This document shows positions 54,717 through 64,000 of a stretch of 64,000 nucleotides of DNA, one piece after another (position 1 is the first letter of the stretch; each line of letters begins with the position of its first letter). Under the pieces are notes generated by a model. The model worked only from the letters and a program-made list of their open reading frames with translations. It ran no database searches and was not told the DNA's origin. Both the position numbers and the translations under genes were made by a program. The stretch is from Anastatus disparis (lineage: Eukaryota > Arthropoda > Insecta > Hymenoptera > Eupelmidae), in contig JAFFSR010000347.1 of the NCBI GenBank assembly GCA_017163975.1, positions 4,927,001-4,991,000 on the forward strand. Direction: 5' to 3'.

Positions 54717-55282
54717 TGTCACTCACGAAAATTTGGCCACCTAAGAAAAAATGGGAAAAAATTCAAAGTTTAATATCTCTGCGAAAAATGATTAAATCTT
54801 AAAAATTTCAACTAGGTTTTAAAGTTTACACTAAAAACCATAAAAAAAGGTAAGTTTCGATATAAGAAAGTTGAAATATCAACCTTTTATCCATAAAAAA
54901 TCAAGCTATTTTAAAATTTTTTATTTATTTATTATATTATTAAAGAAGTTTATGTCAAAATGATAAAGTAGTGATCATTTTGTGATTACGATAATTATGG
55001 ATTTTGGTTATTTATAAATATTAAGTGATATAGTTGTTACATTTTTGAAAAAAATTTATGTTAAGATGATAAAATGAATAGTATTGTGATTAAACTAACT
55101 TGAAATTTGTAGCTTATATCGACATTATTTATAAAAAAATCAAATGTCTTTATATTTATTGTTAAAATATTAATAAGTCACTATTAAACGTTTCAAGTAC
55201 TAAAATATTATTATTATTATGTTTTCTATTTTTTCACTTTTTTATTAATTTGTATTATTTTGTTTTCTTTTTCTATAATTAT

Positions 55283-57609
55283 TGTGACGTGGTTCGTCCC
55301 AATAAAATTTTTTTGTAACAATCAAAAATTTTACAACTACACAAGCATACTCAGGCATACCATCGATGCACTCACCGACCCGGGCGCATCTTAAATAAAT
55401 TAAATAAAGTTATTAATAAAGAGATTTTTTTTTGTTTGTTTAAAATTCCCGGCATACGAGGAGAACGACGCGCAACAGCCATTACACACACATTCGCAGA
55501 CCGTGTGTGTGAGCTATAATACTGCTAACGTAGACCGCAGGTAAAGTGAAGATGTAGAAAGAGGGGGATACTCAAGAGACAAGAAGAAGAAAGGAGATAG
55601 AAGATCAGCATGTCTGAAGAATAAATTAGAATTGATGGCGCGCTGTCTTCTCGCGCACCGAAAAGAAGAGAGGCAAGATATAATAGAGAGAGATGAGAAG
55701 AACGTAGAGAGGGAATGTCACCAGTTCTTTCTCTTTGCTTAAAGAGGCACGCGGTAGACATACATATCTATCTATATAGTATATCTATATATATATAAGG
55801 CCTTTACATGTCTGTACTCTCTCTCTCTCACAAAATTTATATATACGAGAGAGATAAAAGAGGAAGCGAAGAAAGAGCATACAAAGAGACTTGAATTTCT
55901 CTTATTAAAGGTGGCGCACGCATGTCAAAGACTTGCGTTCGAAGACCGGAAACAAGATCAACCAATGAACAAAACAAGAAATTAGACAAGAAATTATTGA
56001 TTGGATAAGAAGAACATAGAAGAAGACAGAAGATAGTAAAGAAGAAGGAAGAGGACTTGAGACGAAGGAAACGGCCATCGTGCAACTCACTCGGTTGCTG
56101 TCCTCGTGCCGTGTCGGATCTCTTTTTAATCGCTTAGAAGGATATTCCAGTCTTGAGATTTTTCGTGCGTTGTCTAGGAGCTGTACAGAGACCTGGAGCT
56201 TGCTGAGAGAATAGCAGAGTCGACTGTGACGATAGGAATTTCCAGAGGGGGATTTCATCGACCTGATTCCTTTGCGGTTCCTTGCAGCCGGCGTCGACTA
56301 GCTGACCAGACACACAGAAAAAGAGAGAGACAAATCGAGCCAGTCTAACCGCCATTGCCGACCAGCTCTCTTCGTCTCGTCAACGACTTCTATAATGGTG
56401 AGTGGACTGTAGCCCAAATTAATAAAGATTATTGTGAACTAACGGCTCTCGCCGACTAAAAGTGTAGATTCAGTGCGGGCGTATAAAATAAAATTAAAGT
56501 GATTGTGACAATGTTAAATAGAAAAATTAATTGATGCGAGGCTTAGTTATAAAAGTGCGAAAAATTTTGATTGTAAAGATTAATTTGTAGTTCGATAAAG
56601 TGAAATTAAAATAGACCACGTGTTCAACGATTTCGTTGACCGGTTAAATCCTCTTTAATTATATTAAATCAATTTTAATAATAAATTCTTTATTGACCGT
56701 GAATTAAAATTTGAGATCGGTGGACATAGTGGTGCGGATTACGTAATAAATTTCATGATGCGGGCCTTAGCAGCCATCTTGCAGATTAGATTATCTTGCC
56801 TAGTCTGCGTTGACTAGAAGTTAAAAATTAAATCGAAAATTAAATTTTGTAGACCATCCGAAGTCAGAACTTAAATATTAAATTTCTTTTAAGATATACA
56901 TATATATGTTAAGATTTCGAGAGTGCGGGAGTGCAATGCGACCACGTGTCCAACGGTTTCGTTGACCGTAAAATTAAAGTTAAATTAGAGTAGTAATTCA
57001 AAGGAAGGTTTAAATAATTATTTATTTTTATTAGATTCGTTGACCGGCAATAAAGCCAATAGACCGCTAGACACGTAGGATCAGTGTGTGTGAGAGAGAG
57101 AGAGATAAGTGCGCGGGCTCTTGGTAGCCATATTGTTGAAAGAAAGAAGAGCGAAGTCGCTTACGTCGACCATACCGTAAATTCATTTTCCTTTGTTATT
57201 TCAGTAAGGGTGTTAAATAAAAATAAAATAAATTAACTTTATGAAATTTATAGTGACCGGGATGTATGGGTTATAAGTGTGCGCGAGTTAAATAAATAAA
57301 TAAAGTTATAGATTAAATCAATAGAGAGTTTCATAGCAAATTTATATTTTCTTTTGTTGTAATAAGTTAAACCTAAGTTAAAATTAAAGTGTTACAATTT
57401 GAACCAGTAATATTCATTTTTTTTTGTGTGTGCAATACCTCTCCCAACTTAAATAAATAAAGTTTACCACCACAGGTCGCCCATCTCCCAGCCAAGACCG
57501 CCCGAGATTCATGCTGCCGACGAGTAAGCCGGAGGCCTGTTTGGCGCTCTCAATAAATTAAAGATTCTTTCTTTTCGACAGGCCGAACTTTGCATGCGGG
57601 GACGGGCAA
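55283..57609 (+). mobile_element. LTR-like insertion inside the Tc1-like element
   Basis: It begins TGTGACGTGG and ends near GGGCAA, with AATTAT at both sides (55277-55282 and 57610-57615). It contains TATATATATATAAGG near 55790, an ATG directly followed by a donor-like GTGAGT (56395-56403) and AATAAAGCC at about 57051. No protein-coding frame is present. It is likely a solo LTR. The terminal CAA is unusual, so the exact right end is uncertain. Confidence 0.5.
56610..57190 (+). repeat. Degenerate direct repeats with CACGTG motif
   Basis: ACCACGTGT(T/C)CAACG(A/G)TTTCGTTGACCG occurs near 56616 and 56940, with a shorter TTCGTTGACCGGC at 57046. GCGGGC...TAGCCAT recurs near 56760 and 57113. It is a roughly 320-bp internal duplication of the LTR-like insertion. 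Confidence 0.6.
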
Positions 57610-58202
57610 AATTATATTAACTTATTCAATAACTTATTTATTGAAATTTTAATTTATAATTAAATTCTCACATCGCATTATAAATAGACGTATTATTGAT
57701 ACACCACAATTAATAGAGTTGGAAATATAAAAAATATTTCACCATAGGGGAAATAAGAAAAAAAAAATTTTTTTTGTTTGTATTTGAACTTTAAGATCGG
57801 ATTATTCACTAAAAAATAACACTTTTTTCTCCCTGAAGTTCTTTTTTTTAAGCACCTTTTTCGAAATATCAGCTGTTGAAAAAACAAGAATTTTTTTAAC
57901 GTAAATGAGTATAACTCTTTTAAAAATAGACTTACAGTAGTTTTCAACCTCTCATTTCAAAGTAGAGTATTGTAGTTTTCATCTCTATTTTTAATTTTTA
58001 ATCTCCGAAAATTTTCGACAAAATGGGAGAAATTTAAAAATGGATAAAAAAAAATGACAAAAAATAGCTTCAGTTTTTATGGAAAATTTTTTATCGATAA
58101 ACACAGTCGGAATTTTTAAGGTTCGATTATTTGTCGCATAGATAGAAAACTTAATTTTTTCCAGTTTTTTCTCAGGTGGCCAAATTTTTGTGAGCAGCAG
58201 TG

Positions 58203-58595
58203 TATGTAGCTGTTGTAGCTCAATTTGAGAGATATCACATCATTAATTTTTTATATTAATGTATCTGTGGTCAATGTTTTACGGTACTTGAATGTTTCTG
58301 AACACCTTGATATCATCTGTAGTATCATTGCTTATTGTTTATCAAATTCATATTTGTTCTTGCGGATGCCTATCAATCTTCCTGGAAATCTGAATGTCAG
58401 TCAGGGGAATGAATTTTGAAATTTTTCATATCGTCTATTAATTATAAAGTGATTTTCATAGAATTTAAGATTCTGGTTATTTCTGCTAATCTTAAGAGGC
58501 GGTTGGGACTATTTGCCGCTTGTGGGCGCTGCAGTCAGGTGAGAGAAAAATGTAAAATAATTTTTATTCAGCGATTTACAATTTACTGAAACAAT
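58203..58595. other. Intergenic DNA, no gene seen
   Basis: AT-rich with a short GC-richer patch at 58495-58545. Confidence 0.5.
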
Positions 58596-58917
58596 AATAT
58601 ACCTCTAATGTTGTCAATAACTCTAGCTATATATATGTAAAATAATTATTGATGCTAATTTTGTTTGAAAAGTTTAAAATATTGTTGTAAAGCGAAAATG
58701 CAGCGCGAGATAGAGCCGGCGTGAGCATATGTATTCATCATTCTTTAGTATTACTTTCTCTGTCACACTAAAGAAAAATACACATGTTTGCATCGGCTCT
58801 ATTACGCGCAGCATTTTTCGCTTTACAAAAATATTTTAGACTTTTCAAATAAGATTAGCATTGATAATTATTCTACATATATATGACAAGAGTTATTGAC
58901 AACATTAGAAGTATATT
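58596..58917. repeat. 322-bp palindromic MITE-like element
   Basis: Arms of about 150 bp (58596-58745 and 58770-58917) are reverse complements. Shared words are CTCTAATGTTGTCAATAACTC, GTAAAGCGAAAATGC and CGAT(A/C)GAGCC-like sequence. No ORF. Confidence 0.85.
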
Positions 58918-59110
58918 GTCTTAAGGGCACAAAACATCTTTTCCCCCTGCTAGTAAAAAAGATATGTATTAATTAGATTTAATTAAGTTCTTTGTAACTG
59001 GAAATAATATTTGAAAGTAGACTAAAATACCTTTATTTTGAGCTTTTATAAGCTCATTTTGCGTTAGCTGTAGTCCCATAATCATTCGATGAATTCTTGT
59101 TCTTATAATG
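58918..59110. other. Short spacer
   Basis: AT-rich with no feature. Confidence 0.5.
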
Positions 59111-59421
59111 GCTCCACCGTAAGATTTGAGCTGAACCGCTGGATGGATCTGACTTTTCTAAACTGATTTGACTTCAGTATTAGCATCATTCTCGCGTGAA
59201 TGAGGAAATTCCTGAAACACAAAAAATTTTTTACTTTTCAACAAAAAATATTAATTTATTAAATAAATTTTAATTTTTTTACCTTATTTTTGGATTTTTT
59301 AACAACTTCTTGTCATTTGATTTCAAAACCCTCCATTCACGCGAGGATGATGCTAACACTGAAGTTAAATCAGTTTGGAAAAGTCAAATCCAGCGGTTTA
59401 GCTCAAATCTTACGGGGCAGC
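59111..59421. repeat. 311-bp palindromic MITE-like element
   Basis: 59111-59209 and 59330-59421 are reverse complements (CCGTAAGATTTGAGCT, CCGCTGGAT, GCATCATTCTCGCGTGAATG) around an AT-rich loop. Confidence 0.8.
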
Positions 59422-60019
59422 ACCTAAAATTTTTAAAATTCAATATTTGAGAAAAACAGCTTTAAAGTTTTTAATTATTATATCTTAAAATTATCAATGC
59501 TATACTTTATCTTTCATAAAATAATTCTTTTCTGGTATTTCCTATTTATATTAGCTAACAATATTAAAAAGAGATACTAGACAAGAGAACCTTGTTATCG
59601 ACTGGATAAAGCTAAAATGCAAAAAGATATGTTATTAAAATAATCAATAAAAATAATCTTTCTCATTTTAAGATGTTTTGTCAGTACTCACCTTTATTCA
59701 CCAATGAAATTATGTATTTGTTGTAAGAATCAACAAATACATAGTTATTTGTTACTCTGATGGTTGTTAGAATCACTCGTACTAGGAGTAATCATTTTAT
59801 ATTTTATAATTCAAATTCAAAATTAAGAAATAAAATCTAGATTTAAAATTTATATTTTGATTAATATTAAAATTTATAAATATAATTTATATCCAAATAT
59901 GTAATAATAATTAGAATTATACACTTACATGAATTTAATATGCACCCGGTGTATAGAAATCCATCACACCTATTCATACTTTTCTTTACAGAATATGTGC
60001 TTCTTTCGAATGAGACTAA
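59422..60019. other. AT-rich DNA, no gene seen
   Basis: It has one short direct repeat (CAACAAATACATA near 59718 and 59740) and nothing else that I can support. Confidence 0.5.
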
Positions 60020-60758
60020 CTTAATCACTCTACATTGAATTATCTTCTATCATTCAAAGTCCTGACCCACTCGACAAATACATTTCCAAGTTCAATGTTC
60101 AATTTCTCCAACATCTTGAGAAAGTTATATCAAGATCAGCACTATTTGGGAAAGTCGATTCAAGTTATTTTTTAACAGCTTTAGATGTAGATATAGAACC
60201 TTTTGCCACTTGTTCGTATACTTTTGTTATTTAACTATTTATAGCACTGAACTCTGACTGGGCAACTGGCTTTGATAAATCTATTAAACTACAAAAACTA
60301 GACAAACTTGCAAGTCCATGGCCAAGTACGCGAACAGCAAGAACATTATATCTGTTAACCTTATACATATTGTCCATAGCACTTTCTCTCTTGTTAGAGT
60401 TTACAGTTGCTTATTTATCACAAAAATCACAAATCATATTAATTTTGAATCCTTATCCTCCAAAAGAGGTTTCAATAAATTTCATCTTACGATGGCACAC
60501 ACTGCAACACAATTTTTCTAATATAGAAGATAGAACGTTGGTATCAACATTTCTATTTTTTGCCCTGGAACTTGAAAATTCTATTCTTTTCAGTTTAGAA
60601 AAAAAAGTAGAGGGTCTACTTCTCTTAGCTTCAAGAGAATTTTTTTCACTCTTACTAAGAAATTTCCTTGGACTCTTTTTAGATCTTCCTGTAGATCGTT
60701 TTCTATCTTGACGTTAGTTATGAAATCTGCCTCTGGTATCTCTTTCATTATTTGACAT
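60020..60758 (-). pseudogene. Mutator-like transposase fragment, degenerate
   Basis: On the minus strand an ATG at 60758 opens a Ser/Arg/Lys-rich stretch. Two Cys pairs follow, CCSVCHRK and MICDFCDK, separated by a GFKIN-containing segment. NRYNVLAVRVLGHGLASL and SFCSLIDLSKPVAQSEF come next. These match my memory of the N-terminal zinc-binding part of the arthropod Mutator-like transposase domain. Stops occur after about codon 14, in the linker between the Cys pairs, after CDK and again near 60230. Upstream of 60200 the frame is barely recognisable. No terminal repeats were found. Confidence 0.55.
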
Positions 60759-60988
60759 TTTTGAGGTTCGTATTCTTAATGTCCATTCAATCTTTTTACA
60801 CTTCAAATACACTTTCTATTAAGATAAACGTAGAATTTCAGGCACACATAAAAAAATATGAAATAACTCGCGAACGTGTAATTTATTAAAAATTAATAAT
60901 TTCACGTAAATTAAACCACAAAACCTACTAATAATTTTTTAAATGCACTTTAAGTAAACAAACTTACTGCAAACCACAGTCGTATATA
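60759..60988. other. AT-rich spacer
   Basis: No feature seen. Confidence 0.5.
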
Positions 60989-61521
60989 CAGGTCCCGAAT
61001 CTCCCATGGTGGGGGAAGGTCTCTTATTTGGACAAGGCATAGTTTCAAATGATCGCTAGAGAGCACTGCAGTAGGATTACTATTCGGAAAAACTGGCACC
61101 CGCAGAGAGGGAAATTTAAAAATTCGTAAAATATGAAAAAAAAAGTGTTTACAAAAATAGTCTTCATGATTTGATAGTTATTACAAAAAAAAGCAGTTAC
61201 TGTAATAGAATTAATTTTTTATAAATGCTTATCATATTTTTCAAGTTTAGAAAAGATAGTTTTAGTGCGCGAATAATTTTTTTGATAGTCATTTCAACTT
61301 ATAAATAGGGACAGATTATATATAAAAAATACATATAATATTAGTTAGTTATGACAGTAAGATAATATTATATTTTTTAAATGTAAATAGCATTTGCAAA
61401 AATATGAATTATCTTATTAATTTAAATTACGAATAATATGCTAAATTTTTATTAAATTTTATTTTAAATTATATAGGGGCAGATAAGCATGTATCATTTC
61501 ATGTCATAGAATATTTAAAAT

Positions 61522-61604
61522 GATGCAGTGGGCTAGTGGCTAACGCTCTTGCTTTTGGTTTTTGCTGCTCAGGATCGAATCCTGGCTGAAGCATCTTTTT
61601 TTTT
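61522..61604 (+). ncRNA. tRNA-like pol III unit, left arm
   Basis: About 74 nt from GATGC (61522) to GCATC (61595), followed by a T9 run. The A-box-like TGGGCTAGTGG (61529-61539) and B-box-like GGATCGAATCC (61572-61582) are spaced as in a tRNA. The outer five bases pair and a T-arm forms, but the anticodon arm does not pair, so a decoding tRNA is unlikely. It is probably tRNA-derived. Confidence 0.5.
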
Positions 61605-62559
61605 GCTTTTTAATTTTTTAAAAATATTTTTCAACTGTTTCTATTTTTTTCTTTCATACATATATACTTTTAGTATGTGACTTTGAATCTTTTTGCGTGT
61701 AAATGATTTGTTTTAAGTTCTTTTAATATATGCTTTTAGTTCTTTTAATATTTAAATAAATGAATTAATCATAAATAATCATTTACTCTAATAACCTAAT
61801 AAAATTTGTTAAATTAATAATAAATAATATTTTTTTATTTTGATGTAGCGTTGATTATATAAACAAAATAATTTATTAAAAATAAATATTTTAATTGATT
61901 ATTTCTTTCATACGAATTTTAGTAAAGTTATATCTTTCGTTTAAATATACATTACATTTTTTATAAAAGAAAAATATTATTAGTAAAACACTATTATTTT
62001 TTCCATAAAAATTAAATAAATTTTCCATGAAATACCTGAATAAAAAAGTGAATTTTCATGTACGAAAATGAATTTTTAATGCTTTCATTTATTATTTATT
62101 TTTATAAATGACATTAGTATTCGAATATTTATTATAAATTTATTTTATGTTATTAACATTGAAAATAACTTCTGAAAAAAATTATTCACATTCTAAAAAG
62201 ATTAAAAGTTACGTACAACAAGAAAATTTGTAAATATTTTATTGAGAAGTTAATTTTAATGTTAATAAAATTAAATGAAATTGTCATAAATAAATTGTTT
62301 TTTTATATAATTCATGCATCATCAAATTAAAAAAAAATCATTCTTTGTTATTAATTTAATGAATTTTATAAGTTAATTAAATTAAATTATTTATGATTGA
62401 TTCATTTAATTACATACATAATATGAGAACTTAGAACACATTTTTTAAACGCAAAAAGATTCAAAATCACATACAAGTATAAGTATGAAAGAAAAAAATA
62501 TATACAGTTAAAAAATATTTTAAAAAATTAAAAAGCAAAACAAAGCATAAAAAAAAGCA

Positions 62560-62641
62560 AAAAAAAAGATGCTTGAGCCAGGATTCGATCCTGAGCAGCA
62601 AAAACCAAAAGCAAGAGTGCTAGCCACTAAGCTACCGCGAT
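62560..62641 (-). ncRNA. tRNA-like pol III unit, right arm
   Basis: Minus-strand counterpart of the left unit. The A box TAGCTTAGTGG (plus 62622-62632) fits the consensus better than the left copy. The B box GGATCGAATCC is unchanged, and a T run ends the unit. The same anticodon-arm defect applies. Confidence 0.5.
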
Positions 62642-63115
62642 ATTTTGAATCTTAAGACATGAAATGATACATGCTTATCTGCCCCTACATAATTTAAAAT
62701 AAAGTTTAAAATTTTAAATTAAAATTATTATTCGTGATTAAAAAATGTAAGAATTTATATTTTTGCGAAAACTATTTATAGTCCAAAAATATAATATCTG
62801 ACTGTAATAAGTCACGAGTATTATATGTATTTTTTGTATTAAAAACTATTATTTTAAAAATTATTAAATAGTTATTTTTCTGTACATCTATGTACATTAC
62901 AAATTTTCAATTAATTTAGAATCATTTAATTATGTAAAGAAAATAATATAGCACAAGCACAAGACAGATACCTACTATACATGTTATATAGAATTCCCAC
63001 GACCATTACTATTCATGGGTAAAGCGATCACAGCGCTTTCACTCTTGTGTTAGGAGAAAGAATCAATCGTGCTCGCTTAAGAGAACTTCCCCCACTACGG
63101 GAGTTACGGGACCTG

Positions 63116-63409
63116 TATCTATGACCGTGCTGCAAACTGACCAAACAATCAGCTGAGACTGACTGTCATGTAGCGAAATGATACGAGCAGAAAGCGCGAA
63201 CGCGTGAAATTCAAATTGATAAAAAATTATACGAATAATTATGTGCCACTCGTTTCCTTACAAAATCAAAACAGAATAAAATATGGATGTAAAACTTTTT
63301 CGAACTTAAATCAAGATAAATATTTTGTTAAAATTAAAAAAATAAACTTTTTTTTTAATTAAACCTAAAAAAAATCAATAAAAATTAGAAAAATTCAATA
63401 TTAGGGGGG

Positions 63410-63412
<3 letters not shown>
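63116..63412. other. AT-rich DNA, no gene seen
   Basis: A GC-richer start (63116-63215) and then AT-rich. No coding signal. Confidence 0.5.
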
Positions 63413-63478
<66 letters not shown>

Positions 63479-63515
63479 TAGGGGTTCCCCTGCTGCTTGC
63501 CTGCCAACCCCCCAT
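63413..63515. repeat. (AT)n with dispersed GC-rich terminus
   Basis: (AT)n at 63413-63477, then CTAGGGGTTCCCCTGCTGC and TGCCAACCCCCC. The complement matches 46676-46720, also next to (AT)n. Confidence 0.65.
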
Positions 63516-63860
63516 TGCATCACCTTCTACAAATATAACTTTTATATATATAATTTTTAAATTTATATTAATTTAAAATTAATTTTTTTTTTTTTTTTTG
63601 TTCCTTGGTCATAAAGATTAGTATTTATTAGAAGTTAAATACACTTATTAAGGTATATGAAGTTAAGTATAATAAAACGTTTTATGATAGTTTAATACTT
63701 TAAATATGTTGAAGATATCTATAATAATATTCAATCGCTTTACGATAGGAGCACAACCATTCAACGTATTTACCTCGAGCTCAGCCCAATGTTCTTTTCT
63801 CTTCCTAATTTCGTTCATTCTTTGATAACAATTAATTAAATTAGCTAACAATTAACTACC
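63516..63860. other. AT-rich DNA, no gene seen
   Basis: A 62-codon open stretch on the minus strand has no recognisable features. Confidence 0.4.
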
Positions 63861-63964
63861 TTTCAGCTATCTCTCAGCTAACTTTCAGCTAAATTTTATC
63901 TGAATTTCAGCTAACTTTTAGCTAACTTTCAGCTAAATTTTAGCTGAATTTCAGCTAACTGAGG
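63861..63964. repeat. Short tandem repeat, CAGCTAACTTT unit
   Basis: About nine units of 11-13 bp built on TTTCAGCTAAC / TTTTAGCTGAA. A (CGG)n tract follows at 63985-63998. Confidence 0.85.
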
Positions 63965-64000
63965 GCACATAAAATTCTTATACACGGCGGCGGCGGCGTA

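Larger units (their letters stand above)
54714..58202. mobile_element. Tc1/mariner-like non-autonomous element with nested LTR
   Basis: The termini CAGTGTCACTCACGAAAATT (left) and the complement of AAATTTTTGTGAGCAGCAGTG (right) are flanked by TA. Both sides share GGCCACCT(A/G)AGAAAAAA and a degenerate inverted repeat of about 140 bp. No transposase frame remains. The interior 55283-57609 looks like an unrelated LTR. Confidence 0.75.
60989..63115. mobile_element. 2.1-kb inverted-repeat element carrying two tRNA-like units
   Basis: The ends read TA-CAGGTCCCG... and ...CGGGACCTG-TA, with about 45 bp of terminal inverted repeat including TGGGGGAAG. Inside, 61300-about 61930 and about 62270-62940 are long diverged inverted repeats of each other, so most of the element can fold back. 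Each arm contains GGGGCAGATAAGCATGTATC and a tRNA-like unit. No transposase. TA flanks suggest mobilisation by a Tc1/mariner-type enzyme. Confidence 0.75.

Noticed and set aside
61522..61595. Functional tRNA gene in the left arm
   Set aside because: The anticodon arm cannot pair and two of seven acceptor pairs fail, so I call it tRNA-like only.

Overview
This 64 kb window looks like insect nuclear DNA, plausibly from an ant or another hymenopteran. That assignment is an inference from AT-richness, long (AT)n, (GA)n and (ACAG)n microsatellites, the mix of transposons and the absence of prokaryotic operon structure. I find no convincing conserved host gene. Almost everything recognisable is transposon, nested transposon or satellite. 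The only short clean ORF that could be a host gene encodes a four-finger C2H2 protein at 45176-45526.

Layout. (1) 9-12320, minus strand: a complete, young Ty3/gypsy LTR retrotransposon. It has 1128-bp LTRs that are nearly identical, a 5-bp target duplication (ATCTA), PBS and PPT, gag, an intact 1425-codon pol reached by a -1 frameshift signal, an env of chuvirus glycoprotein type carrying stops, and an extra small ORF upstream of gag. Its leader carries two families of repeats. (2) 12321-14936: AT-rich DNA with a tRNA-like sequence and microsatellites. (3) 14937-19797: a solo LTR split by a 3.46 kb palindromic (foldback) element. (4) 19951-20338: an 80-bp minisatellite. (5) 20734-24842: a DNA transposon with an almost intact 799-codon transposase. 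(6) 25135-36507, plus strand: a decayed second gypsy element (gag, pol, Pol tail with AT-hooks), its 5' LTR broken by another insertion. (7) 37635-41840: a relative of the transposon in (5), with 0.4 kb terminal inverted repeats and a broken transposase. (8) 42298-44476: Helitron ends and a dead Pif1-type helicase. (9) 45176-45526: the zinc-finger ORF. (10) 46676-47860: a 60-65 bp minisatellite. (11) 48164-about 54610, minus strand: an APE-type LINE, its ORF1 cut by a second copy of the LTR in (3). (12) 54714-58202: a Tc1-like non-autonomous element holding a further LTR-like insertion. (13) 58596-64000: several palindromic elements, one carrying two tRNA-like units head to head, and a dead Mutator-like transposase.

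How the parts relate. The two gypsy elements use the same expression logic: Gag ends in a CCHC knuckle coding region, then a canonical slippery heptamer, a 6-9 nt spacer and a hairpin place Pol in the -1 frame. The two DNA transposons share transposase motifs, GGG termini and an apparent ATAT target duplication. The solo LTR pair gives an informative empty site: removing one copy restores a LINE reading frame exactly, and comparing the two copies shows where the foldback element inserted.

Limits. All homology calls are from reading motifs, with no database search. Several frameshifts lie in homopolymers and could be assembly errors.
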